This document shows positions 22,992-36,336 of a stretch of DNA of 64,000 bases, piece by piece (the first letter of the stretch is position 1; each line of letters starts with the position of its first letter). The notes under the pieces are model-generated. The model saw only the letters and a list, made by a program, of their open reading frames with translations. It was not told the DNA's origin and made no database searches. Source of the DNA: Emydura subglobosa (taxonomy: Eukaryota > Chordata > Testudines > Chelidae); NCBI GenBank assembly GCA_007922225.1, contig ML679974.1, positions 2,841,105-2,905,104 on the forward strand, written 5' to 3'. The translations under genes were made by a program, and so were the position numbers.

Positions 22992-25900
22992 AGATGGGCT
23001 GAGGAAGCAATGTTCTGATCTGAATTAAGTTTTGGTGGGGATTCAGGTTCAAAGCCAATCAGTTCTAGGGTTTGAGTTTGGTGGGGCAAGATGGTGGGAA
23101 ACTTGCAATCCTAGATGATCCTGTGACATTTCCATCATCTTGTATGATCCACATCTCATGAGATTGTGAGATTTCTGCCATTTTGAGCCAAACTCTTCTG
23201 AGATGCTGTTCTTGTGGAATGCTGGCTACATCTGAACCAGGCCTAGCAAATAGATGGGTTCTGACAACCACATGGGCAGGCCAGGATCAGATTTGGAGAT
23301 TCAAATCCAAGCCTCCCCTCCAATCTTAAAGGGATTGGATTTGAAGTTCCAGTTCCGGCCCATGGTTTTTCAGGTTTGGATTGTTACCAGCCTTAGAGAC
23401 AGAGCACTCAGTGAGGAACAAAGCACTCAGGTTCTAAAGGATTTGGATAGTCTTGGTTACTGGGCCAGCAGATGGCAGAGTAGAAACGTAGGAACAAGGA
23501 CCCTAGGGACCAGCACGATAAGCGGAAGCTACATCTAGCCCACTGTTGAAGAAAAGAATCTGAGGAAGATTCCTGTGGATAGCTGAATTGAGACCAGCAA
23601 GACAAAAGGACCCTGATTAAAAAGAGACATCAAATGGGTGATATTGTTTCTATAAAGAGCCCTGGCTAGAGTCAATCTGGAATATGACTTGCTGTGTTGG
23701 TCATACAGTGCAGCAGACACACATGCTCTAGGGCTGCACAGGATTGTTGCCCCAGTATGGACTGTAGGATTTGGCTCCTAGAGAGGATGGATCTCTATTT
23801 ACCAAAATGCCTCTGGGTCTGAAGGATCTACATTATGTGGAGAGATTAAAGGAGTTGGGACTATCCTCTGGAAAAGAGAGGTGACGGTGAGCCATCCTTT
23901 AAAACTTTAGAGGAATGAACAAAGTCAAAGGACAGGGCACATATTTCACATTAGTGTGAGGTTCAAATCCTCAGAAGTATTATCTAAAAATACCAGGAAT
24001 GCAGACTGACTTTATGTAAGTTTACTGCAGTGATGGAGACTTTAGTAATGTGTGCAGTAATCATGACAAACCTAAAGTTACCAGGTGATTGAAGGCAGAC
24101 AGTCTAGAATGAAACCTGTCTTGGATGACTACTCGTAGGACTGGCAAAATTAATTGCTTAATAGAACTGGATGCCTCACAAAGATGATGCAGCTTTAGAT
24201 ATGGAGTAATTTCATATTAGATTAATTAGATACTCAAGTAATTCCACTGAAATCAGTGTAATGTCTCCTGGAATAAGGTAATGCTGTGAATAAGGGTGGC
24301 AGAAAGTGGCCCTATGATTGTTCAAGGTTTTACTGAAATCAAGACATTTGTTTTAGCAGAAGATTGAGTATGGTGAAAAGTCTGCTGAAGTTCCTTATGA
24401 CCTAGTTCATCTAACTAGTTGGCTAGGATCTTTAGTTGTTTTACTGCTCAGATGATAATTGACATCTACAAATATGTAAAACACTAAATTTCAAGATTTA
24501 TTATGCTAATAATTTGATATCTTTGGGCTCATTCTTTGGAATTTACTTCCTAACTTGACAAAGATCTAAAGGAAGCAAAAATGAAATAAAATAAGTATGT
24601 AATTGTCATGGAGAGATTTGAAGATTATTTTATAAAGCTAATGGTGAATATAGCTGCAGAGATCTCCCCTGAAGTCTCTGCTGCATAGAATAAACAATCT
24701 CCAGTTCCTAAAGAGAACCGATTTTAAGGTGATGTGCAAAGCTTGCTTTGTACTTTTTAAAAGAGTATATCTCTTTTGGAAGCCTGGAAGGTTTGTGTGC
24801 TGAATCTTTAATAAAGACTTCATTTCTTCCACATGTTCATTAGGCATTGGACTTAAATAAATGCTAATAAAAAAAACCCCAGAAAACAAAGCGTTTTAAA
24901 TAGTCTGCTGGCAAATCCTTTCCCCTCTCAATTGCTCAACATTCACTTTCTTGTGATGTCATTTCACTAGTTCTCGATTCACCATAGAATCTCCTACGCT
25001 AGACAATCCCTGAATTTGTAATATCAAAAACAAGCAGATTTCTTTTTTCAGGGGGTGGCAAATATTTCAGATCTTCATTATCCAAAGGAGCATAAAAAGT
25101 GTACAAATCATTACTAAAACTTTAAAAGGGGATGGAGATTCTTTGACTGACATATCAGGGTCTTTGGGAGTTCTTTTTCTCAGCTGTTATGGGGCTTGGG
25201 CGGAAGGAATACGGTTGACAAATAGTCCTTAAAAGCTGATTTATGACTGGAAGACTGTGGCTTCTGCCAGAGTCACTTGCCAGATGTTCAAAACCACTCA
25301 GTAGGGGTCACGAACTGGCTTTGTGTTCCAGGTCATTTCCCAACTATCGCTGTCCAACCCAGCTCATGAAGAAACTTTTACCAGTTTCCAAGAAGAAAAG
25401 GTCACTGCTGTCTAGGATGGAAGAGGCTAATTGGTCGCAGACTGGGTTATAGGTGGCTCATGTGCCCTCACATGAGCCACCTGGGTGAATCTTGAGCGTA
25501 ATCTATGTTACATACTCTCTCTGATAATATTGCAATCATGTTTCTATATGGGGGGTTGCTAGTGAGAGGGGGTTATTGCAGTGTAAAATCTTTTTCTTAG
25601 TCATACTGGTTCTAGGTTTAATTTTTATTGTTAGTTCCCAATGACCATTTTATGCTGAAGGTCTTTCCCTGGTTGAGACCCAGATTCAGGAGACCAAATT
25701 CAGGCCTGGTGTTAGTGGATACAACTCCAGTTTGTGTTGGCGAGTGGGTGTGAGTCTTAACCTGCTGTAATTTACACACTGAGGGGTAAGGGGAGAGAGG
25801 GAGTGTAACAGTCAGAGTAACTAACAGGAGGGTGTAAGAAGGTATCAGTTAAAGCATCAAACTTCTTCTTTAATTTGAACCATCTTGGACTCATCTGTAG

Positions 25901-26690
25901 ACTCTGGTCTTACCTCCACCTCAGTGATTGGCTCTGTGTGGGGGAGTGGCAGAAACAGACCTACAGTTAGGCTCTCAGCCACAGTGCTTTATGCTCCTTC
26001 CTACTGAACGCCCTTGATAGAGTGGTGAGCCTTTTCTTACCTTGGCTAGATTCACAGCTGCTGTTATTTGTCCAGGTAAATGGGTTGCAAATAGAAACAG
26101 ATGTCACAGACCTCCCAGCCCCAAGGGGGGGGGGGGAGTGTGTATCTCCTGGGAAGGGCAGGACCAAACAGCTTTACAAGGGCCACTGGACCATAACTCA
26201 GGACTCAAATGTCTCCTTTAGAAAATGTCTATGACCTGCCCCTAAAGTGGTCCAGATGCCAATGAAAATTGCTTGACCAAACTGATCTGTTTTAAGCTGT
26301 ATCTTAAAGTGGGCCATTCTTGGTCCCTGTCAGCAGGAGCAGAGCCCAGAGGTGTGAGCCCTCCACTGAGCATATGCTGCTACAGTCTGAGCATTCAATT
26401 CCAAGGAAGGGCATCCCACCTGCCTTGACTGGACAGAGGAGTAGAGGCGCATCCTCTGCTAACTGAGTCCCTGGTCATGTATGTTTTTCTTCAGTGGTAA
26501 CTGCCCATAGCAGTGGTGCGGCTGTGAAAGCTTTCTAGCACCAGATTGCTGGAAAGAGAGGCTGCTGCTTCGGTCAGCTACATGTTCTCCTCCTCCTGGG
26601 CCTTCCTTTTGTTTCCTTTGCTTCCTACCAATGCTGCTTCTGCTTCTAAATCTAACTGGGGAGTGAGCCTGCAGGAGCAGGGACTGTTCA
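22992..26690. other. Intergenic; one weak CR1-like relic
   Basis: Part of 23755-23960 reads like a decayed CR1 3' region (gtggagagattaaaggagttgggact, a peptide like VERLKELGL). Elsewhere only AT-rich unique-looking DNA and a run of ten Gs near 26126. No exon recognised. Confidence 0.4.
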
Positions 26691-26694
26691 TAGG

Positions 26695-27880
26695 CTCAGA
26701 CTAAAGGTCAGAAGGGACCATTAAGATCATCTAGTTTGATCTCCTGCACAATACAGGCCACAGAACTTCACCCATCCACTCCTGTAATAGATCCCTAACC
26801 TATGACTGAGTTATTGAAGTCCTCAAATCATGGTTTATAGTCTTCAAGGTACAGAGAATCCACCAGCAAGTGACCCATGCCTTATGCTGCAGAGGAAGGC
26901 AAAAACCCCCCAGAGCCTCTGCCGCTCTGCCCTGGGGGAAAATTCCTTCCCAACCCCAAATTTGGCAATCAGCTACACCATGCTAAAACTCACCAGCCAG
27001 ACACCCATGAAAGAATTATCTGTAGTAACTCAGAACCCACCCCATCAAATGTCCTATCACAGGCCATTGGGCATATTTACCGCCAGTGCTCGAAGATCAG
27101 TTAATTGCCAAACTAGGCTGACCCATCATACCATCCCCTCCACTGCTAGATGTGTTCTCTGATCTCTGGGAAGTGACACTCTTGGTAGAGTGCTGTAAGT
27201 TCCTCCTGCAGTGTCAGTATTACAGTCCTGAAGCCAAAGCTGTAAAGAAACTTGACATCCTGAGATCCTAGATTGGGGTAAGAAAGATTTATTAATGGCT
27301 GTCTATAAAGGATCTGCCGTCCTGGGTCTGGACCATCCATGGGTTTGCATCTTCCAACAGATTTTAAATGTTCTGACCCCTTCTCTTTACTGTACAAGAA
27401 CAGGAATTTTCATACTAGAACAGGCAAGTGGTGCTGCTAGATTCCTTGTTTGAGGCTGCTGCTGGCTGTGTCGAAAGGAAAGCATAAGACCTCTATGCTG
27501 ATAATGTCTCCAGTTGTACAATGCTGTATTCTACAGTGAGAGGGTTAAGATTTCTTCCTGACTCCCATGAGCCACAAGGATCAATAACCATTATGACTTT
27601 TACCCAACTGCAGCTACTGTTCTTAGTCAGACAAGTGTCTAAGCTTTTTGATGTGCTATTTATCACTCAATAATTCCCTAAATATTAGGATTTTCAATAA
27701 GATCAGTAATATCCTGCAATCTTGAAACTTACTAAACTCTTGCCATCAGTAATGCCCTGCAGCAGTGAGTTCCACAGGTCAGTTATACTAGTATGTAGGA
27801 TAATGAAGTATTTCCATCTCTCTACATTAGCTTTGAGTTAGGGCTGGTGTGTCCCTCTAGTGATACAGCAGAGAGCTTTT
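26695..27880 (-). mobile_element. CR1-like LINE 3' region, antisense, interrupted
   Basis: The start (ctaaaggtcagaagggacca, ttaagatcatctagtttgat) is the reverse complement of a common sauropsid CR1-type 3' region. Further matching text lies at about 27560-27880 (ccctgcagcagtgagttccac). The piece at about 27160-27450 between them is not recognised. No intact reading frame. Confidence 0.5.
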
Positions 27881-30460
27881 CAGGTTGTTGTTTAATTCTG
27901 ACAACTTTTAAATATGTTCTAGTTGAAGACAAATGTGAACACCTGCATATGGGCAGAATCTCAGAAAGAACATTCTGACACTGACAGTCCTTTGCTTTGT
28001 AGGTTCACTGGCTACTGTGATTCAATTAGATAAGGTGAGGGGGAGGTTCGATTTTTTTTTCTTTATTTAATTTAGACTTCCCCCTCTATCTGAATGTTCT
28101 ATTCTGGGAAATTATCGATCAAAAGAGAGAAATGAGAGAGAGAGAGACACTAGTAGGCGCTAAGTACATATTGACACAAGGTGTAATCAATGTGGAAGCT
28201 TAAAAAGCTGAATCAGCAGATTCCTTCCTGCCAAAAAACACAAAACCTGTAATTTAATTTAAAAAGAAAACTTCAGTGTCCAGTTTACCCCTTTACACAA
28301 AAGCCCCTTTGTGTGAAAACAGTAAACCAACTCTGAATGAAAATAGACACTAGAAGGAATCTATTTCTAAAGCAACTGCAACAGCGGCTGGCCTGTTACT
28401 AACTTCCAGACACCTTCCCGAGCTCAAAGAAAGACAGAAAAGGTCCCAGAGAGCTAGATGTAGTTCTGTAAAGTATCTTGCCACTTTATGTATTGATTTG
28501 AAATATTAGTGAAAATTAATTAGGGAACGTTTGTCTTCTCCCTTTTAATAGGTCCATGTGTTGTATCAAACACCCCCCGCCCCAAAGCTTAGTTATTATA
28601 GAGTTACAGTTGAATAGCAATGCCGCACTTCTAGAACATTGAGTGTACCTATACTTAAACCTCTGAAAACCAGGAGTTAAGGAAATACCAGTCCTACCAC
28701 ACAGCCTTAATTCTGCCCACTGGAGTTAACAAGAGCCATCAGGTATCTATGGTAAATATATTTCAGGCCGGGCTGCCCTGTAACAAGCAGATAACGAGGA
28801 ACGTCTAAGTAAATGTGCCTTTTTCTGTGTTATGGTGGTGTCCCACGGAATTGTATTCTCTCATTTGTTTGCATACATTCTGACCGCCCTTCTCTGTGTT
28901 AGGGACAGCTGGATTGCCTGGTGCAGGGGTTATTTGCAGCTTACACTGCAATATGAAGAGGGGGTGCATCTGCGCCCAGACAGATCAGGGTCCAGGACCC
29001 CTCATTTCTGCGCTGCATTATGTGGGCTGGGTAGTAGAGGAGCACATTAGTCTAGTCTTGCCATGTGGCTCTGTCGTTCTCTGGTAACAGGTGACAGGAT
29101 GCATGGAAATGCAGGTGATGTCCCAGAGGGAATCCTTTGGACTAGGGTGGGGGGGTGGTTTGTGCAGAGTTGGTGCAGTGGTGGTGTGTAGTGAGGACAG
29201 TCTGGCAGTTTCTCTTGCTGTCACCATGTGCTGCTTGCCCCAGCATCCATATCATCCAGAAGGATAGAGTGCTCTGATGTCTGGCAGAGGGCGGTGGGGA
29301 GAAAAGGGGCATCACTCCAGATTTAAAGTTGCTGGGTGGCACTGGTGTGTGCCTTTACTCTTTAGTGCTTGGTTTTCAGAGGTTTATAGGTGCCCTCGAT
29401 GTCCTGCCAATCAACCTTCACACAGTTTTTGGGCAGTGAATTTCCCTTGTTTTTGAGGAAGTGGTGTGAGGGGGACATGACTGGAGGCACCTGTGGAGGG
29501 CACAGGGAGGCTTCCTGGGAACACTTCACTGCCATTCAGCTACCCATTCTGCCCTCCCTTTGGTCCCTCCATGTCCCTAGCAAGGCATGGGGAGGGGAGA
29601 GGAGAGAGAGGATGATGGTAACTGATGGGCACTGGAGGCAGCAACAGGTAGTAGAGGAGATCCCCAAACTCCACCCTTCCCTGTTAGAAAAGGGGAGGGA
29701 GGCCTGCATGACTCTCTGCTGCTTGGAGGGACTGCAGAGGTGTGAGGCGGGCCATTCAGCCCAACTAATGTTCTCTCCTCTCCCAAAGTTTGCCTCAGTC
29801 CCTGCTGTGGAGTAGCTAGGCTGGAGCAATTTGAACATTAAACTCTGCTCCTGACTGCAAAGGGACCTGCATCGGAGGGACCCAGATGACTCTAGATTTG
29901 TACCACTCATTCTAGCTCTGGCACTGCAGTGTTATAGAGGGCTGGTACTGCCCCAACAGTTAAGGTTGCACCAGGACTTCCATATGAGCAGGGATGGAAA
30001 AGGTCTATGCCACCATTTAAAAATGTTTGTCGTAGTTTGTGTGCTGCTTGATTTTTCTGTAGCCGTTTCGGGGGGAGGGGAGGAGGGGAGGAATGTCATT
30101 TGAGGTTTGCTATAACTGTTTTAAAAAGGGCTGCCTAACTCACATTTTTTCTACAGTCTGGCAATTTCCTTCAGACCCACTTTCTCAGAAACGACAGCAC
30201 GTTGAGGGGGGGAAGGAGCTCGGCATGTGAGAGAGGATCAGTTATGGTAGAAAACTGACATTTGCTTTGTGTTTATTTTCCATGATAAATTACTGCTTGG
30301 ACTGATGACAGTATCCTGGCACAGTGTTAGTCGGTGTTAACTTTATCCCTCTCCTCCCTTGCAGCCCTCCAGAGAGAGACCAGGGCCAGCTCCCACTTTG
30401 GAATACAAAGCACTAGCCACCTGTGTGGCCCCAGTCGAAATTGGTGTTTAATAAGTGAGA
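27881..30460. other. Intergenic, nothing recognised
   Basis: Holds several chance frames, the longest on the plus strand at 29390-29815 (141 codons). It has no family resemblance, flanking splice signals or compositional distinction, so I do not call a gene. Confidence 0.5.
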
Positions 30461-30690
30461 GAGGCAGCAAGACCTGGTGGATAGAGCAGTGAACTGGGAC
30501 TTGAGACCAGGGTTCTGTTCCCAGCTCTGCCACTGGCCTGATTGGCGACCTTGGGCAAGTCACATCACCTCTCTGTATCTCAGTTTCCCCATCTGTAAAA
30601 TAGGGATAACGATATCCATTGTAAAGTGCTTTGAGAGTTATTTATGAAAGCACTAGATAGCAGCTAGATATTATTTTTATGAATAATAAT
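30461..30690 (+). repeat. MIR/CORE-type SINE, sense
   Basis: Contains gttctgttcccagctctgcc, ccttgggcaagtcacatcac, ctcagtttccccatctgtaa and aatagggataacg, in MIR order. The tail is gtaaagtgctttgagag, then a TA-rich end and a 16-base A run. Confidence 0.8.
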
Positions 30691-32217
30691 CATATTCATA
30701 ATTTATTAGTTGATCCTGAAAAAAAAAAAAAAAAGGAATAGGACAAAATACTGCAATGACCTGGCCAGTGCACCACAGGCTGGAATCAAAAGTGTCCACT
30801 CTGCATCATAGACCCTGTACTGTCATCATGTAATAAATAGAGTCTCCTTTAACTCAAACAAAAGTCAATCTTGGAGCAGGAGAATGAGTTCTATCCCTAC
30901 TATGGCCATCAAGTTCTTTGATATTGTGTTGCCAGCCTAACTGGCAGCTTTACATTTAAACGTTTACGTTGTTCTGCTAAGTAAATGTTACTGAGTTGAT
31001 TCGGTCCCCCCCCCAATCATTTAATTCTTGCTTTCTTAGATACTTTATCTTTCCTCAAGCGTGACTAGCATAGTTAATGGTTTTTATTAGCTTAGCTGTC
31101 CACAATGCTGTGCCCTGCCTGCCCCAGCTCACAATTTTAGTCCTCATAGCTAACCTCTCAGGCCAGGAACAAAGTCTGTAATGTGCAACTGGTTGCTATG
31201 GAGAGGGCTGTAATGGCATTAGGAAAAGCAGCAAAATAATACAGAGGTTTTCAACCCTATTTAAACAATTATAAATCATTACCTCCCCACAGCAGCCAAT
31301 CAGCAGCCAACTTCCCATGTGTTCTCATAGTTTTTAAACAAGAGCATTGTCTTGGGCAGCTGTGAGAACCGCTGGAAATCCTGGAGGGATGAGACTAAAA
31401 GTCACTAATGTCTGACAGTCATTTGGGAAATGAGTTAGTGATCTCAGGCCTTCCATTTCCAGTGCAGAAGTGTCCAGCTCACCCATACAAGTGGCAGTAA
31501 GTGGCAGAGAGACTATAGATGCTGAACTGATACTACTTACAGAATAACAGTGTGCCTCCCTCATTCAAACAAAAAAGCTACAGTCTACACGTGTGTGTTA
31601 GTAACGTCTCTTCTGCCCCTAGAGATGATCCCTCCAGGTCAGGCATAGACTGTAGAAGAATGGGAAAGACTGCATGGTCACTGTCTCTGCTGTACCTTCT
31701 TCATGCATAGAGGATTTTCTTCTCCAGGGCTTTCCATCTGGCATCTTGCACCAGCATTTAAGGAATAATTTGTAATAAATTGTGCAACCTGCACTAAGAA
31801 CAACCTCTAACAGGCTACTTCCTGGCTGTAGGGACCACAGAAAGATATGCCTAAGGTGTCTAGCATCATTTTGTTCAATCTTTATTTAAATGCCCTGGGT
31901 TGCATCTCTCTGATTCAGGGGCAGCCCTAATTTACACTAGTAGAAGACTGTGGAGCCTCCTGATCACACTTCATCCCTTACACCCTTCAGTCCCCATGGG
32001 CGGGGCTGTGGGGGCAATAGCTGACACAGGAGACAGCAGGGCGGCCTCCATTCACTGTACAACAGCAGAGAGGTCCCCTTTACAGGAATAATCCTCCACT
32101 GGCCAGCTCTGGCTGCCTTGTGCCACTTACATGGTGCAAAGTGGGCTTTGCAATCTGGAGAATCTGGCCTTTTCTTTTGAAGGCAACTGATTTTTGCTGG
32201 CCATTTGGGTGGTTATT
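30691..32217. other. Intergenic, nothing recognised
   Basis: AT-rich with short homopolymer runs (A at about 30720, C at about 31007). No gene or repeat family identified. Confidence 0.4.
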
Positions 32218-32225
32218 TATTAGAG

Positions 32226-32788
32226 CAGCGTTTCTCAGATGTGGTCACCATGGCTGCATGTGGCCACCAGTGGATTTTTTTTGTGGCCACAACAGCCTCC
32301 AAAGCAAGATTGGGGAGGGTAGGGGGGAGGAAGCAGTGGCCCCTCTCATTGCTGCAGCACCCAACTGTTGCTCCTGAATAGCTGTTACCAAGGGCAAGGG
32401 CAAGGGCAGGGAGATGCGCCACCATGGTGTTTGCACTGGTGCTGCCAGTAGAGATTGGTGCTCTGCACAGCACAGCCTCCTCAGGGGCTCTGGGCAGCAT
32501 CTCTGGAGACCCGTGGGGCTGGTGTGTGTGGCGTTGGAGGTATGTCTGGAGGCAGCTGCAGCATTTGGTCTCAGGGATACTCCCCTGGACAGCTGCCCTG
32601 CTCCTGCCTGGCAGGGACACAGGGAGCCTGGGACACCACAGGAAGCCAGTGATTTCCTGACCCACTTTCCACAGGGTGGGGGCCGGCTCTTGCTGAAGGG
32701 CTGCGGGAGGCAGGGACAGAGAGACGGGTTTGCCAGAGCGGCCACTAGCAAGAGTTGGTGGCCGCACTCTGGGTTTTGAGAACCCCTG
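32226..32788. mobile_element. Non-autonomous hAT element, 563 bp, GC-rich core
   Basis: The left end is cagcgtttctcagatgtgg and the right end ccgcactctgggttttgaga-acccctg; they are imperfect inverted repeats. Target duplications are tattagag (32218-32225) and tattagaa (32789-32796), matching at 7 of 8. Long open frames on both strands inside (up to 196 codons, minus) come from the GC-rich core and show no transposase motif. Confidence 0.8.
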
Positions 32789-33029
32789 TATTAGAAGATT
32801 CACTGTACAATCGTGAAGTACCTGTTATGGCAGAGGAGATTCTGTTGATTGCATAGGGTGGGGTTCAGACCTCTGAAGAGCCCGCAGCTGTACCGCCATC
32901 CCTTCCTCTAAAACCTGCTCCTTTACAAGCAGCTGAGCATTGAAGTAATGTTGCTTGACATTTTTCTAGTACTTCCTATCCAAGAATCTCACTGCAATTT
33001 ACATACACTCCCTGTGTCTTACAACCTTC

Positions 33030-33155
33030 CTCTACAGTCATTTTCTTTATCCCCGTTTTATTGATAGGGGAAACTGAGGCACATGAAGACACAGCTGGGA
33101 TTAGAACCCAGATCTGTCTCCCAGTTCAGTGTTATAATGCCTAGGTATATGATCG
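33030..33155 (-). repeat. MIR-type SINE fragment, antisense
   Basis: Reads ggggaaactgaggcacatga, then cagctgggattagaacccag, the reverse complement of the MIR core and tRNA-side sequence. Confidence 0.65.
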
Positions 33156-33589
33156 CCTCTTACACATTGTGTGTTCCAAAATGGTGAGCATTAAGAAGTT
33201 GCTTAATATCCATGTTCCCCCATCCTGCCTGGCTGAATGGAGAATGACTGAAAAGCCATCCAAAGCCAGTAATCAATTCTAATTTTAATAGTCCACAGGT
33301 ATGCATGGCCCCAGCTCCACGCAATCTGGAAATGAAAAGAATATAGAAAGTCACTGTTAAAACATAGTGGCCAGTCCAGCTAAGATCATGTGAATGCTAT
33401 TGCTGAAACATACGAGCTGCTGGCTGTAGGCTTACTGCGCTGTACCATGCTGTCTGTAAATTCAGGTTCAAAGTTCAAATAGTACCATCAGTTTGCCAGT
33501 TTGGGACTCCACGCTGCAAAAACCTAGACACTTTGGGAAGTCTAGGTTATTACACGATCCCTGGAGGCAGACAGTAGTAATACTTTGCA

Positions 33590-33760
33590 CTTACATCATG
33601 GTTTTTTTTTGTTTTTTTTTTTGAGGCTCTCAAAGTGCTGGGCCTACCATTAGCCTGTTTTACAGCTGGGGAAACTGAGGCACAGATGCATCACCTTCTA
33701 TAGATTAGGTTGCCATGAGCCCAGATTCAAGTCCTTCCCTCCACTGGGTGCCAGGCAGGT
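33590..33760 (-). repeat. MIR-type SINE fragment, antisense
   Basis: Contains ggggaaactgaggcacaga and cccagattcaagtccttccc, preceded by a T-rich stretch (33602-33622). Confidence 0.55.
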
Positions 33761-33769
33761 TTTGATGCC

Positions 33770-34030
33770 AGTTTAAGGCTTTGGTCCTAATCTTCAAAGC
33801 AATTAATGGATCAAGCTGCAAGTCCACTCAAGACCCAATTTTGATCCAAGAACCAACACAAGAGCTGTGGTCCTCTGGCATGTTGCAGATGGCAAAGCTC
33901 AGGGTGAAGCAGTCTTGGTAAAGGGGTCCTGGCTATGGAACGAACTTCCAGAGGCAATCAGGAGAATGTAGAGTCTGACTATCTTTAGGAATTGCTGCAC
34001 AACCTTCCTCTTTGAAGACCACGATGAGGG
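33770..34030 (+). repeat. L2/CR1-like LINE relic
   Basis: Phrases such as gaacgaacttccagaggcaatcagga and ccttcctctttgaagacca resemble the 3' coding region of old L2/L3-type LINEs. Fully degenerate. Confidence 0.4.
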
Positions 34031-34232
34031 TGATGTTGACAGCACTAACACACACCCTTCTAGCCAAACCCTCCCTGCAAATAATCAACTTTAAAAAACC
34101 CAAAATAGAAGTAAACTCATGCAGGTTAAAAAGAAAGCAAAACCAAAAACCCTACCCCAATCAGTTTCAAGTCAAAAAGGGAGAAACTCCATGAAAACCT
34201 CTACAGACTCTGCTATTTTATTGATTTTACAT

Positions 34233-34520
34233 GGGAGCTTGGTCTACACTGCTGGCAAAATTTTGTGGCAGTCGATGGGAGATACGCAAGCTACATAGAG
34301 CAGCTTGTGTCTCTCCCGTTGACTTCCTAAGTTCTACCTACCATGGAGTCCCCACTGCGCTGCACCAACAGGAACTGCCCTCCGGTCAAAGCAGCATTAC
34401 TCTCTTTGTGGGGGGTGGATTAACGGCATTGACTTCAGGATTGATTAAGCGGGTTTCCACTGCCACTCAGTCGATCCTGCAGAATTGATCCTGCAGCCCC
34501 AGCAATGTAGACAAACCCTT
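34233..34520. mobile_element. Short DNA-transposon relic with gtctaca-type terminal repeats
   Basis: The left end agcttggtctacactgctgg and the reverse complement of the right end, agggtttgtctacattgctgg, match along about 20 bases. The interior has gcttgtgtctctcccgttga and tcgatcctgcagaattgatc, seen in a common turtle element with this end. The decayed piece near 4140-4210 appears to be the same family. Confidence 0.6.
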
Positions 34521-35284
34521 ACAAAACGCCATATCATGCTGGAAGCTGGGTCTGTTTCCAAGACTCAGTGAGATGGACTATAGCTGTTCATAGGGGCAAG
34601 ATAGATTTTCCAGTCAGATTAGATCACTGCAGTGTAGTTTGAAATTTGCATGTGAAGGAAGTGGAGCCAAGCACCCATCAAGCTCTTTGTGGCTGGCTGG
34701 ATATAGTTTGGGTTACCAAGTCAAGTGTGTGTGGGGGGAATCTTTTACTGCTTTAGGAAGCACGATGAGATGCAGGATAACAGAGCAGCTTGTCGGGGAT
34801 GAATCAGACTCTGACACTGGAATTGCCTTCACAGAAGTGTCCTGCTGAGGGAGAGGAGGGAAGGGAGAAAGCAAGGGACACTAAGGTTTTCTGGACATAC
34901 ATTTCTGGGCTGGCTCCTCAGTTCTGCCTGTTTGTCTGCTCTTGGGTCCTCAGGGCCCTGCAGCGGCAGCAGCCATCTGGGCTCTCTGGTAAATGAGAGA
35001 AAAGTGGAGACACCATTATTGTCCTTCACAACAGCTCCAACTACCAGCCTGAAAAGTGGAGATGCGCCCTCACCACTGCAAAGGCACCAAACAGCCCCAT
35101 ATCTGGGGGGATGTAAGGGATCAGTTTCCTGATCCAGCCTTTCTAATGGGCTGAACCAGAACCCTGCATCCGAACAACACCCTCAACTCCTGGGGCAGTC
35201 AGTTCAGATCTGGTGTGGATCCAAACTGTATGGCTCCGCACCAATGGCAAAGAGAGAGAGCGAGAGAGAGATCTGCAAGCAGAT
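34521..35284. other. Intergenic, nothing recognised
   Basis: No exon. A short GA-rich tract lies just before the CR1 hairpin at about 35250-35270. Confidence 0.4.
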
Positions 35285-35933
35285 CTTGAAGTTGATCAGG
35301 AACAGTCAGCAGGGATTCACCAAGGGCAAGTCATGCCTGACCAATCTGATTGCCTTCTCTGATGAGATGATTGGCTCTGTGGTGGACATGATATACCTTG
35401 ACTTTAGCAAAGCTTTTGTCACTGTAACCCCCAGTTCCTTTTCTGCAGAACTGCTGCTTAGCCAATCGGTCCCCAGTCTGTAGCAGTGCATAGGATTCTT
35501 TAATTCTAAGTGCAGGACTCTGCACTTGTCCTTGTTGAACCTCATCAGATTTCTTTTCTTTTCTATCCTACCCCTACCCTCCAGGGTATCGATCATTCCC
35601 CCCAGTTTAGTGTCATCTGCAAACATCATCCAGATCATAAATGAAGATGTTGAACAAAACTGGCCCCAGGACCAACCCCTGGGCCACTCCACTTGATGCT
35701 GGTTGCCATCTAGACTATGAGCCATTGATCACTAGCTGTTGAGCCTGATGATCTAGACAGCTTTTTATTCAACTTATAGTCCATTCATCTAACCCATACT
35801 ACTTTAATTTGCTGGCCGTATCGAAAGCTTTGCTAAAGTAAAAGTATATCATGTCCACTGCTTTCGCCACATCCACAGAGCCAGTCATCTCATCACAGAA
35901 GGCAATCAGATTGGTCAGGCATGACTTGCCCTT
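35285..35933. mobile_element. Hairpin-like pair of CR1 reverse-transcriptase fragments
   Basis: 35285-35418 is a sense CR1 piece (peptide [15 protein letters not shown], then YLDFSKAF). At 35419 the sequence switches to antisense CR1, running to about 35933. On the minus strand this second piece starts at the same KGKSCLTN region and continues to the motif ELGVTV. The shared region makes inverted arms of roughly 110 bases. The sense arm lacks about 15 bases (gatgtggcgaaagca) kept in the antisense arm. Neither piece reaches the CR1 3' end. Confidence 0.8.
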
Positions 35934-36336
35934 GGTTCTCAACCTTTCCAGACTACTGTATCCCTTTCAGAAGACTGATTTGTCTTGAGTACCCCACGTT
36001 TCACCTCACTTAAAAACAACTTGCTTACACCATCAGACATAAAAAGACCAAAGTGTCACAGCACACTCACTGAGCAATTGCTGACTTTCTCATTTTTACC
36101 ATATACTGCAATTATAAAATAAATGGTGACCCCCTCAGGCTTAGGGACACTGACATAGTACAGAGAGCAGTATAAGCACAGCATTGTCTGTAAGAAATGT
36201 TAGTTTGTATTGACTTAGCTAGTGCTTTTCATGGAGTCTGTTGTAAATCTAGGCAAATATCTAGATGAGTTGATGTACCTCCTGGAAGACCTCTGAGCCC
36301 CCAAGGGGTACGTGTACCCCTGGTTGAGAACCTCTG
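35934..36336. mobile_element. hAT element, left end trimmed
   Basis: Runs from ggttctcaacctttccagac to tacccctggttgagaacctctg, inverted repeats of hAT type. The first bases of the left terminus are missing, and the break falls in ggt, shared with the adjoining CR1. Its right half matches the terminal arms of the element at 60758-61292 (caaatatctagatgagttga). No transposase. Confidence 0.75.

Noticed and set aside
29390..29910. 141-codon plus frame with a 124-codon minus frame opposite
   Set aside because: No family resemblance, splice context or codon signal; overlapping open frames on both strands suggest chance.
32213..32803. 196-codon and 168-codon minus frames
   Set aside because: They lie inside the GC-rich hAT element 32226-32788, both strands are open, and no transposase motif is visible.
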